From: Pseudomonadota bacterium
GTDB lineage: Bacteria > Pseudomonadota > Alphaproteobacteria > Acetobacterales > Acetobacteraceae
Reading direction: 5' to 3'
Length of the DNA: 18,186 nucleotides
Assembly (NCBI GenBank): GCA_021808185.1
Contig: JAKBCB010000018.1
Span: 1 to 18,186, forward strand
Part shown: piece after piece, positions 1 to 6,905 of the stretch
Position numbering within the stretch: the first letter of the stretch is position 1
Layout: every line of letters starts with the position of its first letter
Notes under the pieces: model-generated
What the model was told of the DNA's origin: nothing
Seen by the model: the letters and a program-made list of their open reading frames with translations, nothing else
Databases searched by the model: none
Program-made: the position numbers and the translations under genes

Positions 1-933
1 ATCGGCCACCATGGCGATGCCCACCCCGGCCGGCAGCACCAGCATGGCGGTGGCGGCGAGCAGCCGCAGATAGGTCGGTGCCACGCCGCCCCCGCCATGG
101 CGCAGCTGCGAGAAGCCGGGGAAGCAGGCGCGGCACAGCGGCTCGACCAGTTCGCTGGTCGGCAGGCTCGCGATCTCGCCGCCGAGCGCATACACGCCGA
201 CACTGGCCGCCGAGAAGAACCGCCCGACCAGCACGGTATCGACGCGGTCGCGCAGCATGGCGACCATGTAGATCGCCCAGGACCAGACGGTGAACCCGGT
301 GATGCGCCGCCACGCCACCAGTGTCAGGCTCGGCCGGTACGGCCGCATCGCGTAGCTCAGCCCGGTGCGGATCGCCCGCCCGATGATGATGCCGAACACC
401 AGCGCCCAGTAGCTCGGCCAGACCAGCGCGAAGCCGACGGTGGCCACCACCTGCAACACGCGCGGAATGGTCCAGAGCCGGAATTCCTTGCCAAAGGCGA
501 AGTCGCGCATGAAATCGGCGACCGCGATGTTCTCCATCGAGGCGATCAGGGTGGAGGCCGCCAGCGCCAGCAGCACCGGGGCCATGCGCGGCTCGTGGAA
601 GAACGCCGCCGCCGGCCACGCCCCCGCCACCACCACCAGCGCCGTGAGCAGCCCGCGCAGGAAGCTCATGGTGAAGGCGGTGTCGTACATCGCCCGGTCG
701 GGCGAGCGTTCGCGCACGATGGCCTCGTGCGGGCTGAGATTGACGAAGGCGTCGATGGTCTGCGCGAAGCTGCTGGCCAGCGCCACCAGCCCGAAATCGC
801 CGGGGCCGAGCAGGCGCACCAGGATCAGCGTGCTGGCGATGCCGAGCAGCCGCGTGGTCATGCGGAAGCCGATCACCCAGCCGGCGCCGCCGGCGGTCTT
901 GGCGAGCACCGATGCCGGCGCGGTCTCGGTCAT
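1..933 (-). CDS. Wzx-like polysaccharide flippase, MOP superfamily (partial, C-terminus off the left edge)
   Basis: This is the first 311 residues of a multi-pass inner-membrane protein; the gene continues beyond base 1. The N-terminus has the layout of the lipopolysaccharide/O-antigen flippase family: a short polar leader, then a first helix with a G-AW-VG-R pattern, an RLLGPGDFGLVALA segment near residues 39-52, and hydrophobic helices with Arg-rich loops throughout. Such proteins move undecaprenyl-linked oligosaccharides from the cytoplasmic to the periplasmic face. The ATG overlaps the stop of the upstream glycosyltransferase as ATGA (930-933), so the two are translationally coupled. Its N-terminus aligns by eye with that of the other flippase, at the right end of the window, so the two are paralogues. 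The family is clear; the substrate is unknown. Confidence 0.88.
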   Translation of the reverse strand, partial: MTETAPASVLAKTAGGAGWVIGFRMTTRLLGIASTLILVRLLGPGDFGLVALASSFAQTIDAFVNLSPHEAIVRERSPDRAMYDTAFTMSFLRGLLTALVVVAGAWPAAAFFHEPRMAPVLLALAASTLIASMENIAVADFMRDFAFGKEFRLWTIPRVLQVVATVGFALVWPSYWALVFGIIIGRAIRTGLSYAMRPYRPSLTLVAWRRITGFTVWSWAIYMVAMLRDRVDTVLVGRFFSAASVGVYALGGEIASLPTSELVEPLCRACFPGFSQLRHGGGGVAPTYLRLLAATAMLVLPAGVGIAMVAD

Positions 934-1997
934 GCGGCGTGTCCCCGCCCGGCGTGCCCAGGTTCGGCGGGGCGCGGGCCGAAGCGGCGGCGCAGATAGT
1001 CCCCCGCCCCCTGCCGCGCCGCGCGTGCCAGGGTGTCGGCCGAGCCCAGCCAGCGCAGGAACCCCAGGCCCGTGGCCGCTTGCGGCGCGGACAGCGCCGC
1101 CTGGTTGCGCAGCAGCCACAGCAGTTCGCGCAGCGCGCGCAGCACGCCGGCCGGGGTGGCGTCGTGCTTCTCCGCCAGCAGCAGGCTGTTGCGCACCTGG
1201 TAATAGGTTTTCGCCGGCGTCACGCGGGCGCCGAAGCTGGCGGATTCCTTGTGCAGGATGCGCGCCCGCCGGGCGCAGTAGCTGCGCAGCCCGAGGCGGC
1301 GGGCGCGACGGTAATAGTCCTGTTCCTCCAGTTGCAGGAAGAAACGCTCGTCGAGCAGGCCGACGCGGCGCACCATCTCGGCCGGCAGCAGCAGGCAGGC
1401 GCCATAGGCCCAGGAAATCTCGACCACCCCGTGCCGCTCGGCCAGCAGGCGGGCGGCGTCGTCCGGCGTGGCGGGCGCGGGGCCGGGGGCGACCTGCGCC
1501 CGCTCCGGATCGTCGAAGTAATGGATCAGCGGCATCATCATGCAGGGCGCGCCGACCGCCGCCGCCGCCGCCAGCATCTCGCCCAGCGTGTCGGGCGGCA
1601 GCACGGTGTCGTTGTTGAGCAGGCAGACTTGGGCAAAACCGCGCTCCAGCGCGAGGCGCAGGCCGACATTGTTGCCGCCCGCCCAGCCCCGGTTCTCCGC
1701 CAGCCGGATCACCTCCACCTGTGGGAAGCGCTCGGCGATGCGGCCCAGGTCGTCGGCGCGCGAGGCGTTGTCGATCACCAGCGTGGCCATCCCGGCGCAG
1801 CTTTGCGCGCGCAGCGAGTCCAGGCAGGCGAGCGTATCGTCCAGGCCGTTGTAGTTGAGCACCACCACCAGCAGGCGGGTCGCGGCCGGGGTCTCCACCT
1901 GGGTTTGGGCTAGGGCTGGACCCCGTTGTGCGTCCCAACTACCAACGCCGGGTTCGGGCGTGACACTCTTGGGCGCGACGAATTCAGGCGGGGCCAT
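930..1997 (-). CDS. Family 2 glycosyltransferase (rhamnosyltransferase-like)
   Basis: A cytoplasmic GT-A fold glycosyltransferase of about 355 residues. The nucleotide-binding strand reads LLVVVLNYNG near residues 42-51, followed by VIDNAS (74-79), the N-rich ENRGWAGGNN segment (101-110) and the metal-binding LLNNDT (126-131), a DXD variant usual in the NYNG subclass. A later E-Q-D-Y-Y-R-R-A stretch fits the catalytic acidic region. The start is uncertain. The ATG at 1997 gives a low-complexity 40-residue leader and lies only 12 bases from the start of the divergent glycosyltransferase. A GTG at 1898 would begin eight residues before the core and would leave about 110 bp for promoters. The gene is coupled to the flippase through an ATGA overlap. 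It probably adds one sugar of the repeat unit; donor and acceptor cannot be read from sequence. Confidence 0.85.
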   Translation of the reverse strand: MAPPEFVAPKSVTPEPGVGSWDAQRGPALAQTQVETPAATRLLVVVLNYNGLDDTLACLDSLRAQSCAGMATLVIDNASRADDLGRIAERFPQVEVIRLAENRGWAGGNNVGLRLALERGFAQVCLLNNDTVLPPDTLGEMLAAAAAVGAPCMMMPLIHYFDDPERAQVAPGPAPATPDDAARLLAERHGVVEISWAYGACLLLPAEMVRRVGLLDERFFLQLEEQDYYRRARRLGLRSYCARRARILHKESASFGARVTPAKTYYQVRNSLLLAEKHDATPAGVLRALRELLWLLRNQAALSAPQAATGLGFLRWLGSADTLARAARQGAGDYLRRRFGPRPAEPGHAGRGHAA

Positions 1998-2009
1998 CAG
2001 CGCATTCTC

Positions 2010-2966
2010 ATGTCGGTCAGCGTTATCATCCCGGCCTATAACCGCGCAACGCTGCTGCCCCCGACCCTGGATGCCATCCTGGCGCAGAGCGCGCCGCCGG
2101 ACGAGGTGATCGTGGTGGACGACGGGTCCACCGACGCCACCGCCGATGTGGCGGATTCGTATGCCGCCCCGGTGCGCTGCATCCGCACCCGAAATGCCGG
2201 CGATCTCGTCGCGCGCAATGTCGGGCTGCGCGCGGCGCGCGCGGATCGCGTGGCATTCTGCGACAGCGACGATCTGTGGCAACCGGGCTTCCTGGCCGCG
2301 ATGGACGCATTGTGGCGGGCGGAGCCAGGGATACGCGTGGCGTATGGCGATTTCCTCACCGTGCGGGGCGACATCTGGGGCACGCAACGCAAATTCGCGG
2401 CCGCGCCGCCCGGGTTCTGGGACGGGCTGCGCGGCGTCGGCGCCGACATGGGCGTGTTCGATACCCCCATCGTCGCGCGCCTGCTGGTGTTCCAGCCGTT
2501 CTTTCCCTCCGCCATGGTCGCCGACCGGGCGTTCCTGCTCGCGCTCGGCGGCTGGGACGAAAGCGTGGGCCGCACCCTCGGCTCGGATTTCGCCACCGCC
2601 CTGCTGCTCGCCGAGCACCCGCCGCTCGGTATCCTGCGCCGCGCGTTGGTCGGCATCCGCAAGCACGAGGGCAATTTCTCCCGCGACGTGCAGGCGATGA
2701 ATCTCGGCGATGCGTTCGTGCTCGAACATGTGCTGGCGCACCGCCCCAGCCTCGCGCCACTGGCCCCCGACATCCGCGCCAGCATTGCCCGCCGCCGCCA
2801 CGAAGCCCTCGACACCGCCTTCGCCCGCCGCGATTTTTCCGCCGTTCGACAGATCGCGGAAAAACTTCCCCCCCTGTCCGGCCGCGCCCGCCTCAAGCAC
2901 CTGATCGCGGGCCTGCCGGGGCCGCTGCGCGCGGCCGTGGCATCGGTGCTGCCGGGGCAAGGGTAG
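2010..2966 (+). CDS. Family 2 glycosyltransferase
   Basis: A 318-residue GT-A glycosyltransferase. The N-terminus has SVIIPAYNR (residues 4-12), VVDDGSTD (35-42) for nucleotide-sugar binding and the metal-binding DSDD motif at 85-88 followed by LW. A later GGWDES segment is typical of the acceptor-side helix in family 2 enzymes. The ATG at 2010 is chosen because the core strand begins immediately after it; an in-frame start further upstream would add residues overlapping the divergent gene. No strong ribosome binding site is visible. The gene runs convergent to the O-glycosylation ligase with 16 bases between the stops. It likely extends the polysaccharide repeat unit; the sugar is unknown. 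Confidence 0.88.
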   Translation: MSVSVIIPAYNRATLLPPTLDAILAQSAPPDEVIVVDDGSTDATADVADSYAAPVRCIRTRNAGDLVARNVGLRAARADRVAFCDSDDLWQPGFLAAMDALWRAEPGIRVAYGDFLTVRGDIWGTQRKFAAAPPGFWDGLRGVGADMGVFDTPIVARLLVFQPFFPSAMVADRAFLLALGGWDESVGRTLGSDFATALLLAEHPPLGILRRALVGIRKHEGNFSRDVQAMNLGDAFVLEHVLAHRPSLAPLAPDIRASIARRRHEALDTAFARRDFSAVRQIAEKLPPLSGRARLKHLIAGLPGPLRAAVASVLPGQG

Positions 2967-2985
2967 GCACGCCCGTTCGTGCCTA
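2964..2985. terminator. Inverted repeat holding both stop codons of a convergent pair (possible bidirectional terminator)
   Basis: TAGGCACG (2964-2971) and CGTGCCTA (2978-2985) form a perfect 8-bp stem with a 6-base loop. The TAG of the plus-strand glycosyltransferase and the TAG of the minus-strand ligase are the two ends of the stem. There is no T-tract, so intrinsic termination is only possible, not shown. Confidence 0.45.
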
Positions 2986-4320
2986 CGGCATCGTCGTCCG
3001 CCCGGCCACGGCGCCTTGCGGTGCCTCCTGGCGCAATGGCGGCAGGCCACCGAAGCGGCGGTTCTCGACCTTGGCCAGGGCCGCGAGCGTTGCGGGCATG
3101 GTCAGCGCGCGCAGGTTCACCAGCAGCGCGATCAGGACCAGATACAGGTCGGCATACGCCATGCTGAGTGCCGCGCCGCCGAAATAGAACGAGATCAGGC
3201 TGACGCGCATCATGTCCGCCAGATCGTACGCCCAGCGCAGTTCGGGAATGCCCCGCGTCTGGCGGCGGACGATGCCCGCGTCGCGCAGCGCCAGCAGCAG
3301 GATCGGGACATAGATCGCAAGCCCGATCCAGCCATGGTCGCCGAGGATCTGGAAATAAATGCTGTGCGCGGCGTGGAGGGCTTCTCCCGGCAGATAGTGG
3401 TGGAACACCTGTGGCGTCTGTGCCCCGTTGAATCCGGCGCCGAACGGGAAATGCTCCGTCGCGTACATGAACGCCACGTGCCAGGCGTTGACGCGGCCCT
3501 GGAAGCTCTCGTCGGTGTTGACGCTGTTGATGGTGTGCAGCCGGGCGAAGAAGGAATCCGGCATCATGTTCAGCGCGGCCCCGACCACGACGAGGGCGAG
3601 GATGCCGTACAGAATCTTGCGGTCGCTGCGCAGCCACAGGATCGACATCATCACGCCGAGCGCCAGCACGCCGCCGCGCGAATACGAGCCGAACACCATG
3701 ATGACCTGCAACATCATCGCCATCAGCGTGGGAATGCGCAGCCAGGCCGCCTTGGTGTGCTGGATGATGTAATAGACGAGCGGCAGTTCCGTCACCACCG
3801 CCAGCGCCAGCTGGTTGTTGTCGTTATAGACGCTGGCTTCCGGGCCATAGACGATGGCGTGGCCGCCGCCGAGGATGGTGAACACGCCGCCCTTCACGCC
3901 GTAGAAGCCCAGCGAGATGATGAGCACCCAGATCATCCCGTGGATGCGCGCCTTCGTGGTGAACAGGAAGAACACCATGAAGATCAGCGCGAAGATGCGG
4001 ATCGTGCGATCCCAGAACACCCAGGAGTACGCGGGCTCCGCCGCGAACGGGGTATCGAGCGTCATCCACCCCACCAGCAGCAGCATCAGCCACGGGATCG
4101 CGTCGGACGGCCATTTCTTCGGCTCGCGCGAGACGAGCCAGCCGAGCAGGGTGGCGGCGGCGATGATGCTGTTGAGCGGCTGGCCGTAGGCGAAGCCATA
4201 GACCTGCCGGTGCGGGTTCATGATCGAGAACCAGGCCCAGCACAGCGCGCCTGCCGCCGGCAGGCGCAGCGACATCGGCAGATAGATGACCGTTGCCAGG
4301 ACCAGAGCGAGATCGCGCAC
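2983..4320 (-). CDS. Exosortase A-associated O-glycosylation ligase / Wzy-like polymerase
   Basis: A polytopic membrane protein of 445 residues with about ten or more helices. It resembles the family annotated as putative O-glycosylation ligase, exosortase A system-associated (TIGR03097), related to WaaL and Wzy. The N-terminus VRDLALVL and the MNPHRQVYGFAYGQPLN segment near residues 34-50 match my memory of that family. YSRGG (213-217) and the large loop with HAAHSIYFQILGDHGW (316-331) carry the conserved Arg and His expected for a C-type glycan ligase or polymerase. I chose the GTG at 4320 because it gives the family-typical start and has AAGG five bases upstream; a GTG at 4341 would add seven residues. 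The expected role is joining lipid-linked glycan units at the periplasmic face. Whether the acceptor is another glycan or a protein is not resolved. Confidence 0.86.
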   Translation of the reverse strand: MRDLALVLATVIYLPMSLRLPAAGALCWAWFSIMNPHRQVYGFAYGQPLNSIIAAATLLGWLVSREPKKWPSDAIPWLMLLLVGWMTLDTPFAAEPAYSWVFWDRTIRIFALIFMVFFLFTTKARIHGMIWVLIISLGFYGVKGGVFTILGGGHAIVYGPEASVYNDNNQLALAVVTELPLVYYIIQHTKAAWLRIPTLMAMMLQVIMVFGSYSRGGVLALGVMMSILWLRSDRKILYGILALVVVGAALNMMPDSFFARLHTINSVNTDESFQGRVNAWHVAFMYATEHFPFGAGFNGAQTPQVFHHYLPGEALHAAHSIYFQILGDHGWIGLAIYVPILLLALRDAGIVRRQTRGIPELRWAYDLADMMRVSLISFYFGGAALSMAYADLYLVLIALLVNLRALTMPATLAALAKVENRRFGGLPPLRQEAPQGAVAGRTTMP

Positions 4321-4375
4321 GAGAACCTTGACCCGGGCCACGGCCCGCCTGTTGATGGGAAGAAGCCAGTCGGGG

Positions 4376-4402
4376 TCGCCGGCCCACCTGCGTGACCGGC
4401 GA
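4376..4402. promoter_or_regulatory. Leader inverted repeat ahead of the 73-aa protein
   Basis: TCGCCGG (4376-4382) and CCGGCGA (4396-4402) are a perfect 7-bp inverted repeat with a 13-base loop. It lies in the 96-bp divergent gap, just before the ribosome binding site GGAGGG. It could be a leader hairpin or operator; the evidence is only the symmetry and position. Confidence 0.25.
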
Positions 4403-4416
4403 TGGAGGGTCTGTCA

Positions 4417-4638
4417 ATGGATGGCCTGTTCTACCTCATGTCCGTGGTCGGCATCGGCGTCGTCATGTGGTGGGTGATGCAGAACGACCATGTGCCCCCG
4501 GATCAGCCGACCAAGGGTATCTTCGCCATGATGCCGACCGGCGCGCTGACCCGCCGGCGCGGGCTGCGCGGCCTGTTCTCGTCGGTGGAGGAGCGCCCGG
4601 CGGGCCGGCGCAAGCCGCGCCGCGATGGTGGCATATGA
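4417..4638 (+). CDS. Small one-helix membrane protein, unknown function
   Basis: A 73-residue protein that I do not recognise. Residues 4-21 (LFYLMSVVGIGVVMWWVM) form one transmembrane helix. A short acidic/proline linker (QNDHVPPDQPTKG) follows, and then a strongly basic tail with RRRG, RR and KPRR clusters. By the positive-inside rule the tail should be cytoplasmic. The start is the ATG at 4417, because GGAGGG lies seven bases upstream (4404-4409); the in-frame ATG at 4402 lies before that site. The gene is divergent from the ligase, so a shared control region with the polysaccharide locus is plausible. It may be an accessory subunit of the glycan machinery, but nothing in the sequence proves that. 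The coding call is good because of the ribosome binding site and consistent codon use. Confidence 0.7.
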   Translation: MDGLFYLMSVVGIGVVMWWVMQNDHVPPDQPTKGIFAMMPTGALTRRRGLRGLFSSVEERPAGRRKPRRDGGI

Positions 4639-4665
4639 TCTCATGAGGACATGAGATCGTGATGG
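4634..4665. promoter_or_regulatory. Four-unit 8-bp CATG-box array after the ribbon-helix-helix gene
   Basis: Read in 8-base steps from 4634, the units begin TATG, CATG, CATG, CGTG. Units one and two (tatgatct, catgagga) match units six and seven of the larger array upstream of parA, giving an identical 15-bp stretch at 4635-4649 and 5717-5731. The array also forms a perfect 9-bp inverted repeat, GATCTCATG (4637-4645) and CATGAGATC (4650-4658), around a 4-base loop. It fills the space between two convergent genes, so it could be a protein-binding site, a terminator hairpin, or both. Confidence 0.55.
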
Positions 4666-5001
4666 CTATTCCGGCAGCCGCAGCGCGTGGCCGTGGCTGT
4701 CGAGCCACTGGTTCAACGCCGCCTTGACCAACTGGCTGAGCGTGATCCGCCGCCGCTTGGCCAGAATGCTCAGTTCGAGGTGAACCTCCTCCGGGATCGC
4801 CACTTGCAGCAGCGCCTTGCCGCGCCGCCAGGCATTGTGGTCGCGGGCGCGCTCTGGCTCCCCCCCCTGCCCTGCCGTGGCGACCGCCACCGGCGCCGCC
4901 GTGGCCCGGCTGCGCGCCAGCCGTTCGGCCAGCCCGTCCTGCTGCGCCAGTCCCTCCGCCGCGATGTCCAGCGTTGCGAGGGTCGAGGTTTTCCGCGCCA
5001 T
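4666..5001 (-). CDS. Ribbon-helix-helix DNA-binding protein, likely ParG/Omega-type partner of ParA
   Basis: A 111-residue protein. The N-terminal half is flexible and rich in Ala, Arg and Gln. The C-terminal part, about residues 62-104, has a beta strand (LLQVAIPEE) then two helices (VHLELSILAKRR and TLSQLVKAALNQWLDSH), the ribbon-helix-helix pattern of CopG, ParG and Omega. It lies 14 bases after parA on the same strand and has GGAG nine bases before the ATG at 5001. In type Ib partition loci the second gene encodes a small protein of this fold that binds tandem short boxes, represses the operon and contacts ParA. That is the inferred role here, supported by the CATG-box arrays on both sides of the pair. 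A longer frame extends upstream into parA but lacks a better start. Confidence 0.78.
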   Translation of the reverse strand: MARKTSTLATLDIAAEGLAQQDGLAERLARSRATAAPVAVATAGQGGEPERARDHNAWRRGKALLQVAIPEEVHLELSILAKRRRITLSQLVKAALNQWLDSHGHALRLPE

Positions 5002-5015
5002 GTTCGTCCGCTCCG

Positions 5016-5678
5016 TCAAGCCGCGGCACTTGCCGCCGCGCGCGACAAGCCGAGTTCGTCGCGCAGCCACGCCCAGACCACGCGGATTTCCTGGGCGGCC
5101 GCCTGCCAGGGCTGGTACTCGGTGACGCCCTGGCCTTGTTCGAGCGCCACGCGATAGTCGGCGCGATGGGTGTAGCAGGGCGGGGCCACCCGCCCGCCCG
5201 CGCGCTCGATCGCAACCGTCGCATCCAGGCGCCGCCGTTGCGCGCCGGCGGACCAGTCGATCAGCAGCACGAAATGCGGCCGCCCCTCGGCGCGCAGCCG
5301 CGCGAAGGTGGGGCCGAGGGTGGACAGCTCGATATCGGTCGGGTGGCAGGGGATCAGCACCAGATCGGCGGCGGCGATGGCCGCGGTGATGGCGTTGTTG
5401 TCCCGCCCCGCCGTGTCCAGCAACACGAGGTCGGCCCCCGCGCCGCGCAGTTCGCCCAGCCGGTCCTCGATGTCGATCGGCACGCAGGTTTCCGCGAGCG
5501 GCCGGGCTGGCAGCCCCGCGCGGCGGCGCAGCCGCGCCCAGCGGCCGACCGAGGCTTGCGGGTCGAGGTCCAGCACCGCGGCCTCGAACCGGTCCTCGGC
5601 GGCGGCGCAGGCAAGATTGAGGGCGGCGGTGGACTTGCCCATGCCGCCCTTGTCGGAGGTGAACGCGACGACCTTCAT
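5016..5678 (-). CDS. parA: ParA-family partition ATPase (type Ib-like)
   Basis: A 220-residue P-loop ATPase of the MinD/ParA class. The deviant Walker A motif is DKGGMGKST at residues 9-17, with both Lys10 and Lys15. DLDPQAS (37-43) is the A' region and LVLLDTAG (84-91) is Walker B. The protein is short and has no N-terminal helix-turn-helix domain, which fits the type Ib ParA/ParF group. I chose the ATG at 5678 because the Walker A strand follows at once and AGAGG is about ten bases upstream; an ATG at 5702 would add eight residues lying within the box array. ParA forms ATP-dependent patches on the nucleoid that separate plasmid copies. The CATG-box array covers its start region and probably mediates autoregulation. 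Confidence 0.92.
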   Translation of the reverse strand: MKVVAFTSDKGGMGKSTAALNLACAAAEDRFEAAVLDLDPQASVGRWARLRRRAGLPARPLAETCVPIDIEDRLGELRGAGADLVLLDTAGRDNNAITAAIAAADLVLIPCHPTDIELSTLGPTFARLRAEGRPHFVLLIDWSAGAQRRRLDATVAIERAGGRVAPPCYTHRADYRVALEQGQGVTEYQPWQAAAQEIRVVWAWLRDELGLSRAAASAAA

Positions 5679-5747
5679 GGCCTCATCGCCTCTGATTCGC
5701 ATGAGCGCATGGTTGCATGATCTCATGAGGATAGGAAGTCATGAGGG
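5676..5747. promoter_or_regulatory. Nine-unit 8-bp CATG-box array upstream of parA (candidate operator/centromere)
   Basis: Read in strict 8-base steps from 5676, the units begin CATG, CATC, CTGA, CATG, CATG, CATG, CATG, TAGG, CATG. Six of the nine are exact CATG, and exact boxes sit at 5676, 5700, 5708, 5716, 5724 and 5740. The first box contains the parA start codon. Known ribbon-helix-helix partition proteins bind such arrays: ParG of TP228 binds 4-bp boxes spaced by 4 bp, and Omega of pSM19035 binds 7-bp heptads. The array is seen directly; its role as the binding site of the neighbouring ribbon-helix-helix protein is inference. Confidence 0.7.
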
Positions 5748-5749
5748 GT

Positions 5750-5765
5750 GGGGACTCTTGCGGGA
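5750..5765 (+). repeat. Iteron copy 1
   Basis: GGGGACTCTTGCGGGA. It belongs to a family of seven copies with the consensus GGGGACTYTTGCGGGA. This copy lies between parA and repA, directly after the CATG-box array, and shares an extended 22-bp match with copy 2 (5745-5766 against 5884-5905, one Y difference). It may let RepA bind near the par promoter. Confidence 0.75.
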
Positions 5766-5782
5766 AAGACAGGAAGGAAAGG

Positions 5783-5872
5783 CCAGGGGCCGTGAGGCCC
5801 CTGGACCCCGATACCAAGGAGGGGGTTTGCAAAGGGCGCTGCCCTTTGCCGGGGTTTGGGGCGGAGCCCCAA
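5783..5872. repeat. Three consecutive GC-rich stem-loops (dispersed intergenic repeat; likely repA 3' terminator region)
   Basis: Three perfect hairpins follow each other. The first is CCAGGGGCC/GGCCCCTGG (5783-5804, loop GTGA). The second is GCAAAGGGC/GCCCTTTGC (5829-5849, loop GCT). The third is TTGGGGC/GCCCCAA (5856-5872, loop GGA). A related module with the same stem styles and the same intervening CGGGGT lies at 11210-11253, and a similar single stem at 11129-11145. The module lies downstream of repA and upstream of parA, both on the minus strand, so it could end repA transcripts. Similar GC-rich intergenic hairpins are, from memory, common in this bacterial group. Confidence 0.6.
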
Positions 5873-5879
5873 CCTCGTC

Positions 5880-6809
5880 CTACGGGGTGGGGACTTTTGC
5901 GGGAATCTTTGGCGGCACCGGCGGGCGCGAGGGTTGCAGCACCACGCCCTTGGCGCTGACATCGACGCGCGCATCGCGGTACACCGCGAGCGCCAGTTGC
6001 AGATTTTCCAGAAACCGCGGCCGGAAATGATCGAGGCGGGAGAAGCCGCCGCCGAATTGCGCGTGCAGCGCCTTCCAGGTGATCGCTCGGTTGCCCAGCA
6101 GCACATGCAGGCGGTAGGCGAGCCAGCAGTAGATATCCAGCGCCATGGAGTTGTTGTTGATCGCCCGGATCGCGGCTTCCTCGATCGGCACCGGATGGCG
6201 CTGCAACTGGTCGAAGAAGGTTTCCGACAGCCGCGCGGTCTCCAGGAACAGGCTGCCTTGCGCGGGGTCGTCGCCGTCGAGGAACAGCGCCGTATCGACG
6301 ATGTGCTGGTTGAGCAGCCCAGCGCGGCCGCCCTGCTGGATGTGGAAGGTCAGCCGGCAGCGTGAGATGCGCTCGGCCTGCTCGCGTACTTCCTTGATCG
6401 ACTTGCCGCCGTGCGGGATGCCCATGCGGCCGAGCCAGGCGCGCAGGCTGCGGCCGAGTTCGATTTCGCGCGAGCCGGTGCGCAGGGCCTCGGTTTGCAG
6501 ATACAGCATGATGAGCCGGGCGCGGGAGCCGTACGGCACGCCGACCGAGACGGGCTTGCCGTCGGCGACGATGCGCTTGCCGGGTTCGACCAGCAGCGTG
6601 ACCTTTTCCGTCTGGATCTGCCAGGTTTCGTCGTCGGGCAGCCTGCGATGCGGCAGGGCTGCCTGCGCCCAGCCGCTGTAGACGAAGCCGACATCGCCGT
6701 CCTCGTCGCTCATGTAGCGCATGGCGGCATCGACCACGCGGCGGTTGATGTCGGCCGCGAGCGCGCCCGGGCGCCCTTGCGCCTCGATCAGTTCGTGGAT
6801 GGTGCCCAT
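5880..6809 (-). CDS. repA: Plasmid replication initiator, RepA family
   Basis: A 309-residue cytoplasmic initiator. The central block PYGSRARLIMLYLQTEALRT (92-111), followed by IELGRSLRAWLGRMGI, matches my memory of the plasmid RepA family (RepA_C, PF04796) found in alphaproteobacterial plasmids. The rest has the alternating basic and hydrophobic helices expected of winged-helix DNA-binding modules. The ATG at 6809 has AGGA about 11 bases upstream. RepA should bind the iterons at 6890-7130 and open the adjacent AT-rich element. Iteron copy 2 lies inside the last codons, so the C-terminus KIPAKVPTP is encoded by iteron sequence. The par genes follow on the same strand after a 200-bp gap with stem-loops. 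Confidence 0.85.
   Translation of the reverse strand: MGTIHELIEAQGRPGALAADINRRVVDAAMRYMSDEDGDVGFVYSGWAQAALPHRRLPDDETWQIQTEKVTLLVEPGKRIVADGKPVSVGVPYGSRARLIMLYLQTEALRTGSREIELGRSLRAWLGRMGIPHGGKSIKEVREQAERISRCRLTFHIQQGGRAGLLNQHIVDTALFLDGDDPAQGSLFLETARLSETFFDQLQRHPVPIEEAAIRAINNNSMALDIYCWLAYRLHVLLGNRAITWKALHAQFGGGFSRLDHFRPRFLENLQLALAVYRDARVDVSAKGVVLQPSRPPVPPKIPAKVPTP
5889..5904 (+). repeat. Iteron copy 2, inside the 3' end of repA
   Basis: GGGGACTTTTGCGGGA, a perfect copy of the iteron. It overlaps the last coding bases of repA (stop at 5880-5882) and encodes residues of the C-terminal tail on the opposite strand. Confidence 0.8.
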
Positions 6810-6905
6810 CGCCGCATGTCCTGAGCCGCTTGCTGTCTGACCACCGCAACCATGGCGGCAATGTGACGCACGCGTCGGAGAATGTCGCCGGGGACTTTTG
6901 CGGGA

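Noticed and set aside
97..999. Plus-strand Arg/His-rich frames over the left flippase
   Set aside because: They are GC-rich shadow frames antisense to a clear membrane protein and have no domain features.
930..3050. 706-aa minus-strand frame as one long protein
   Set aside because: Only the part below 1997 resembles a protein family; the N-terminal half is antisense to the glycosyltransferase at 2010-2966.
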